The translations under genes and the position numbers were made by a program. The notes beneath the pieces are model-generated. The model worked only from the letters and a program-made list of their open reading frames with translations, did not search any database and had not been told where the DNA came from. Below are positions 14,607 to 18,256 of a stretch of 18,256 nucleotides of DNA, in pieces. Location: positions 1 through 18,256 of the forward strand of contig CANQCB010000019.1 of assembly GCA_947589145.1 (NCBI GenBank), in the 5' to 3' direction. Origin of the DNA: an uncultured Clostridia bacterium. Lineage in GTDB: Bacteria > Bacillota > Clostridia > Christensenellales > Pumilibacteraceae. Within the stretch, counting starts at the first letter, position 1, and every line of letters starts with the position of its first letter.

Positions 14607-15755
14607 TTATTCCGTCTTTTCTTCCGCGGTCGCTTTACCGCCGGGAAGCAACTTTTTGATCAAGCCGTCCGCAATGACCGCGCCGAGCGAGAACACAAAC
14701 GCGCATATACCGACTGCCAAACCGGTATAGAAACCGGGATAAGCAGCCGCGCCGACAACGCCGACAAACATGATCGCCGACCAAACGAGGATAGTCACGA
14801 ACGAAGGAGTCTTCGACTTCTTTTTATTCGCGTCCGCGGCAGGCTCGGCGTCGCAATCGCCCAAATCCATAAGCTGGGTAAAACGTTTCTTCGCAAGTTT
14901 GATACCGAGAACGATAAGCGCGATACAGCCCACCAATACGATAATCTCGAATACCATCCAAAGCATGTAAGCGATATCAAAGCCGAAGCTCATCATAGCA
15001 TCGATAAATTCCGCTATCGCCGTGGTCGTAATAAGAGCCGTGTTGATATTCATCATCAATACGATTATGACGAATGCAAGAGCCGCGCCGATAGCAAATA
15101 CTATGATATCTTTAAGCGACGAGTTCTTGACAACGTTTTTGATATTGAAAACGAAGTTAAGCGCTATCTTCGCGAGAATTGCCGCAAAGGCGATCGCAAA
15201 GAACACTATCGTGGCAACGCCCACCGTCGCGTACGTGCACCACACGGACGTTATGAAGTCTATGATAACAAGGTGAAGAATACCCATAAAGCATTTCACC
15301 GTTTTCGCATAGTTCTTCTTGACAGCGCAGACAACCGCAATGATCGTCAATATCAGCGAAATGATTCCCACAAGCGCCGCCGCTATCGCGTCAACCGCAG
15401 ACAACAGAGCGGTTGCCACATCGTACGGATTGCCAACTGCGGAGAACGCTTGAACCATGGTCTGAACGTCGCTTATTATAACCGATACGACGTTACCGCG
15501 AATGCCCAAACCTATGAAAGCGCTGACATACCCATCGCTAATAACATATCCTTGTCGATAATTGAGCCAAAGTACCAAAGTCAGTACTGCCGCAAGACCC
15601 ATAAAAGCCCATAAGAATATCGTCTTTATAAGCCCGTTCTTAGATTTGGCGGGCGATTCCCCCCCCCGACCGGGCTCGTCGGTCTTAACTGCGTCAGCCT
15701 TAACCGCTTCGTCCTTAACTGCGTCGTCGGACGCCGTTACCTGTTCTTCTTCCAT
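14607..15755 (-). CDS. Multi-pass membrane protein of unknown function, paralogue B (in frame)
   Basis: 382 residues from the ATG at 15755; AAAGGAG and AAGGAAG lie upstream. The cytoplasmic N-tail (1-40) is charged and has three AVK-type 5-residue repeats, then R30-G31-G32 encoded by a G9 run, then SKNGLIK. Hydrophobic segments lie near 43-64, 122-145, 154-172, 180-204, 216-236, 264-285, 319-339 and 343-365. The positive-inside rule puts both termini in the cytoplasm, with outer loops at about 65-120 and 237-262. The cytoplasmic loop KLAKKRFTQLMDLGDCD (286-302) and the Lys-rich stretch after it are conserved in paralogue A; the outer loops are not. I recognise no family, transport motif or enzyme motif. 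It has its own promoter and terminator, so it is probably not co-transcribed with addA upstream. Confidence 0.87.
   Translation of the reverse strand: MEEEQVTASDDAVKDEAVKADAVKTDEPGRGGESPAKSKNGLIKTIFLWAFMGLAAVLTLVLWLNYRQGYVISDGYVSAFIGLGIRGNVVSVIISDVQTMVQAFSAVGNPYDVATALLSAVDAIAAALVGIISLILTIIAVVCAVKKNYAKTVKCFMGILHLVIIDFITSVWCTYATVGVATIVFFAIAFAAILAKIALNFVFNIKNVVKNSSLKDIIVFAIGAALAFVIIVLMMNINTALITTTAIAEFIDAMMSFGFDIAYMLWMVFEIIVLVGCIALIVLGIKLAKKRFTQLMDLGDCDAEPAADANKKKSKTPSFVTILVWSAIMFVGVVGAAAYPGFYTGLAVGICAFVFSLGAVIADGLIKKLLPGGKATAEEKTE
15659..15667 (-). repeat. G9 homopolymer in paralogue B, in frame
   Basis: Nine C on the plus strand, nine G in the coding strand, read as CGG GGG GGG Gxx (Arg-Gly-Gly-Glu). 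A change of one base here would truncate the protein before its first membrane segment. Confidence 0.92.
15678..15722 (-). repeat. Three imperfect 15-bp repeats, paralogue B N-terminus
   Basis: Units 15678-15692, 15693-15707 and 15708-15722 encode AVKDE, AVKAD and AVKTD. The 15-bp period preserves the frame. Confidence 0.8.
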
Positions 15756-15787
15756 AACTTCCTTTACTCCTTTCAGAATTATTTTCG

Positions 15788-15806
15788 GTGAACTGCGAAA
15801 GTCCAC
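15788..15806 (-). promoter_or_regulatory. Leader palindrome, paralogue B
   Basis: GTGGACT-TTCGC-AGTTCAC pairs over 7 bp with one G-U pair. It is in the same position as the perfect stem of paralogue A, so the structure is kept although the bases changed. Confidence 0.5.
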
Positions 15807-15818
15807 TATCCTGTTATC

Positions 15819-15847
15819 ATTTTACAACGAATTTACGGGGTTGTCAA
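15819..15847 (-). promoter_or_regulatory. SigA-type promoter of paralogue B
   Basis: TTGACA (15847-15842), 17-base spacer and TAAAAT (15824-15819), in the 127-base gap after addA. Expected start near 15812. Confidence 0.82.
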
Positions 15848-15882
15848 TAGCAAACGATATTTTTTCGCATAAAATGTCGCCG

Positions 15883-18256
15883 TTAATCTTTCATGAACTC
15901 CCCTTGTTCTATCAGAAATATCCGCTTACTTTTCACGGGGATATGCAGGACTTTTTCGACTGCCGTTGCATATATGTCCAACTGTCTGTTGTATTTCAGT
16001 TTGCGCGATTCGGTGAGCGCGCCCGTTTTGTAGTCCACTATTTCGCCTTCGCCGTTTTTGATGACGAGCAGATCTATTACGCCCTGCAAGATCATGCCGT
16101 CGCTCTCGCCGTTGGTCGCCTTATCCGAGGCGAAAATGAAGGGTTGTTCGCGATAAACTTCGGCGCCGTCGGTCTCACGCGTAAGCGCGGCGTGAGCCTT
16201 GCGGAGTTTTTCGGTATCCACCAAGTCGAAATCCTCCCCTTTTTCGAGCGCGGTAAGTTGTTCGTCGAAAGGTTTTGTGAAATCGAGCCGTTCGAGCGCG
16301 GCGTGATATGCCGTACCCCGCAGCATTGCCGACTGTTTATCTCCCTCGTCATAGTCGGATATCAGCACGGGCGAAACGTCTTCATATTCATATTCTTCGG
16401 TGAGCAAATCGGTGACTGATTTCTTTATCTCGTGTATTTCGGGTTTGGGAAGGCTTTGCATGGACCTTATGATTTCTTCCGTGTTTTCCGGTGTGCCGCC
16501 GACGGCGTTCCGCTTCGTCTCGCGCGCCTCGCTTCCCGCGGTCATTATGCCGTGACTTACCGCAGTCGGATATATCCAATCGGCGAAAGAATTGGCCTCG
16601 TCGGGCGCTTTTTCTTTCAGATTGTCGGGCAGGAAAATTATGAGTTTTTCCCTCGCGCGAGTAAGAGCCACGTACAGTATGCGCATTTCTTCCTCGATCT
16701 GCGCCGCCGTTTTACGCAAACGCGCCGCAATGAGCGGCAGTGACGGAAAGGTCTCGCCCGACTCGGCTATTCTCGATTCCAGACCCAATCCGAATCTGCC
16801 GTCGGTGAGATAGGAAGCGGTTTTATCCATTTTAATATGCCGCGCCAAATTATAAGTCAGTACTACCGGAAATTCCAGACCCTTCGACCCGTGCATGGTC
16901 ATTATGCGAACGCTTCCCGGCTGAGGAGGAATATCCACTTCGGGTTCGGCGTCGTCGAGCATTTGCAAATATTCCGAAAGCGTGCCGCCGAACGAGGAGA
17001 GGCTTTCCATTAACAGTCCCAACCCGTCCGCTTTCGCTATGCCCTGTTTTTCGGACAGCGCGGTGGCGAAAAGTTTTTGCTCGGAGGTGATCGTCCCCGC
17101 AAGTTCGCCGGGAGAAAGATATTTCGACATTGCCGTATAACGACTTACGGTTTGCAAAAAATTCCGCGTCTTTTCGTCGTTTTCGGCGGCTAAGCAGTCG
17201 TAGAAAAATTCCTCTTTCGGGTGCGCGGCGCGAATGCGCATAAGTTCGGCGTCGGTAAATCCCACGCTCGGCGAGCGCATAACCGCAGCGAGAGATATGT
17301 CGTCGCAGAAGTTGTCGATCACCCGAAGCCAAGAAAGCAGATAGCCGTTGCACCTGCCGCTTTCCACTTTGAGTTTGCTGCTCACGGATACGGGTATGCC
17401 GAGGGCGCGCAGATTGTTTACGAGGCGGCCTACGCCAGCTCTCGTGCGCACCAATATCACTATGTCTCCGTATGTATATTCCGTGTTTTTGAGGAGAGAG
17501 ACAATTCTGTCGGTGATAATATCCGCCTCGTTTCCGCCCGTGGTCGCGCGCTCTTCACGAACGTGGTTCTTTACGCTGTAAATTTCGTCGAAGTACGATT
17601 TGGAATTGTCGCTTTTCTCGCGGTGAAAAGAATATATTTCCACGCTGCCGTCGTTACCCGTCGTTTCAAGCGGGAAACGCGCCGACTTATCATAATCCAC
17701 TCCGCCGAATTCTTTGGTCATAATTCGGGAGAACAGTCGGTTGCAGAACGCAAGTATGCCGTCTCGGCTTCTGTAATTTTTATTCAACTCCACGAGAGAG
17801 CCTTTCTCGGAAAGCCTGTCTCTCTTTTCGGCAAACGCCTCGGGAGTGCAGTCGCGGAAAGCGTAAATGCTCTGTTTGATATCGCCGACGAAAAATAAGT
17901 TGTCGTTGCCGACGAGGTCGATTATGCTTTCCTGCAACGGATTTATGTCCTGATATTCGTCTATGAAAACATGCGAATACGACTCGCGGATATTTTTCGC
18001 TTCCTCGGAAAGCAGTATGGTCTTTGCCCTGCGTTCGAGGTCGTTGAAGTCCATTTTGCCCTTTTCACGTTTTATATCCGAATATATTTCGGTCGCGCGC
18101 TTTGCAAGAGACAGAAGGGTTTTTGCGTTGCTCCCCGCCGCGTCGTCTCTGGAAATTCGACATAAAGTTACGAACGCGCCGTAGTCGTCGGTCAGGGAGC
18201 GCACGCGGTCGAACGCCTCCTTTATCGGGGTAATTCCGACAGCCCTCTGCCAAGTA
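15883..18256 (-). CDS. addA: ATP-dependent helicase/nuclease subunit AddA, 5' end outside window
   Basis: About 790 C-terminal residues are visible; the frame is open to the right edge, so the start and Walker A are missing (family length about 1150-1250). AddA works with AddB in double-strand break resection: a UvrD-type motor plus a RecB-type nuclease. Visible motifs in order: DEYQD (17961-17947, motif II), VGDIKQSIYAFR (motif III), LNKNYRS (motif IV), MTMHGSKGLEFPVVL (motif V, near 16905-16860), RILYVALTRAREKL (motif VI), then the C-terminal nuclease with RGTAYHAAL, GVIDLL (near 16085-16070) and IVDYKTG (near 16045-16025). The catalytic Asp and D-x-K pattern appears intact. No terminator was seen between its stop and the paralogue B promoter. 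UvrD family alone is certain; AddA is favoured by the C-terminal nuclease. Confidence 0.93.
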   Translation of the reverse strand, partial: TWQRAVGITPIKEAFDRVRSLTDDYGAFVTLCRISRDDAAGSNAKTLLSLAKRATEIYSDIKREKGKMDFNDLERRAKTILLSEEAKNIRESYSHVFIDEYQDINPLQESIIDLVGNDNLFFVGDIKQSIYAFRDCTPEAFAEKRDRLSEKGSLVELNKNYRSRDGILAFCNRLFSRIMTKEFGGVDYDKSARFPLETTGNDGSVEIYSFHREKSDNSKSYFDEIYSVKNHVREERATTGGNEADIITDRIVSLLKNTEYTYGDIVILVRTRAGVGRLVNNLRALGIPVSVSSKLKVESGRCNGYLLSWLRVIDNFCDDISLAAVMRSPSVGFTDAELMRIRAAHPKEEFFYDCLAAENDEKTRNFLQTVSRYTAMSKYLSPGELAGTITSEQKLFATALSEKQGIAKADGLGLLMESLSSFGGTLSEYLQMLDDAEPEVDIPPQPGSVRIMTMHGSKGLEFPVVLTYNLARHIKMDKTASYLTDGRFGLGLESRIAESGETFPSLPLIAARLRKTAAQIEEEMRILYVALTRAREKLIIFLPDNLKEKAPDEANSFADWIYPTAVSHGIMTAGSEARETKRNAVGGTPENTEEIIRSMQSLPKPEIHEIKKSVTDLLTEEYEYEDVSPVLISDYDEGDKQSAMLRGTAYHAALERLDFTKPFDEQLTALEKGEDFDLVDTEKLRKAHAALTRETDGAEVYREQPFIFASDKATNGESDGMILQGVIDLLVIKNGEGEIVDYKTGALTESRKLKYNRQLDIYATAVEKVLHIPVKSKRIFLIEQGEFMKD

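Larger units (their letters stand above)
14353..15885. repeat. Tandem segmental duplication, unit 2
   Basis: Unit 2 holds the PRC-barrel remnant, the repeated terminator, membrane paralogue B, its promoter region and the sequence up to the addA stop. The junction with unit 1 lies at about 14345-14353, where addA-tail-like sequence meets PRC-barrel sequence; both parent sequences contain ATG at that point, a possible microhomology. Confidence 0.85.

Noticed and set aside
12785..15885. Insertion sequence or transposon as the cause of the duplication
   Set aside because: No transposase, terminal inverted repeats or target duplications; both unit ends lie inside ordinary genes.

Overview
The window looks like chromosomal DNA of a member of the Bacillota, class Clostridia; my closest guess is an uncultured gut lineage near Christensenellales, at low confidence. 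The evidence is a YyaC/DUF1256 sporulation protein, an AddA-type rather than RecBCD-type recombination helicase, the order pth-mfd-PpiC-type lipoprotein, a DUF1858 protein, a PRC-barrel protein, GGAGG-type ribosome binding sites and near-consensus SigA promoters. No rRNA, tRNA, CRISPR array, insertion sequence or phage gene was found. Both edges cut genes: a lipoprotein gene loses its 3' end on the left and addA loses its 5' end on the right.

Layout. Positions 1-1634 (-) hold a large lipoprotein with its own strong promoter. Positions 1790-2842 (-) hold an unrecognised protein with a Glu-Pro-Gln-Lys repeat linker, divergent from yyaC (2983-3513, +). A two-way terminator at 3612-3648 separates yyaC from a minus-strand block: a PpiC-type lipoprotein foldase (5664-7958), a terminator, hisC (4533-5603) and a zinc-ribbon membrane protein (3670-4533) whose ATG overlaps the hisC stop as TAATG. 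Upstream of this, one promoter at 12157-12185 drives a DUF1858 redox protein, pth and mfd as a tight operon. A PRC-barrel gene (12254-12934, +) diverges from that operon.

The unusual part is 12.78-15.89 kb. A segment of about 1.57 kb has been duplicated in tandem. It runs from the 3' end of the PRC-barrel gene, through a two-way terminator and an 8-TM membrane protein gene, to the last codons of addA. Unit 2 therefore starts with a 49-codon remnant of the PRC-barrel gene. Each unit has a membrane gene with a strong SigA promoter, a palindrome in its 5' leader, three 15-bp repeats and a run of nine G in the coding strand just before the first TM segment. In paralogue B (14607-15755) the run is in frame. 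In paralogue A (13025-14208) the same-length run is followed by one base fewer, so translation stops after 42 codons; one more G would restore about 394 codons. The predicted outer loops differ strongly between paralogues while cytoplasmic parts and several TM segments are conserved. This fits a duplicated, diversifying membrane protein pair with a possible slippage switch. A decayed copy or a homopolymer error in the assembly remain open alternatives.

The rest is housekeeping: rescue of stalled peptidyl-tRNA (Pth), transcription-coupled repair (Mfd), double-strand break processing (AddA), histidine synthesis (HisC) and folding of exported proteins (PpiC lipoprotein).
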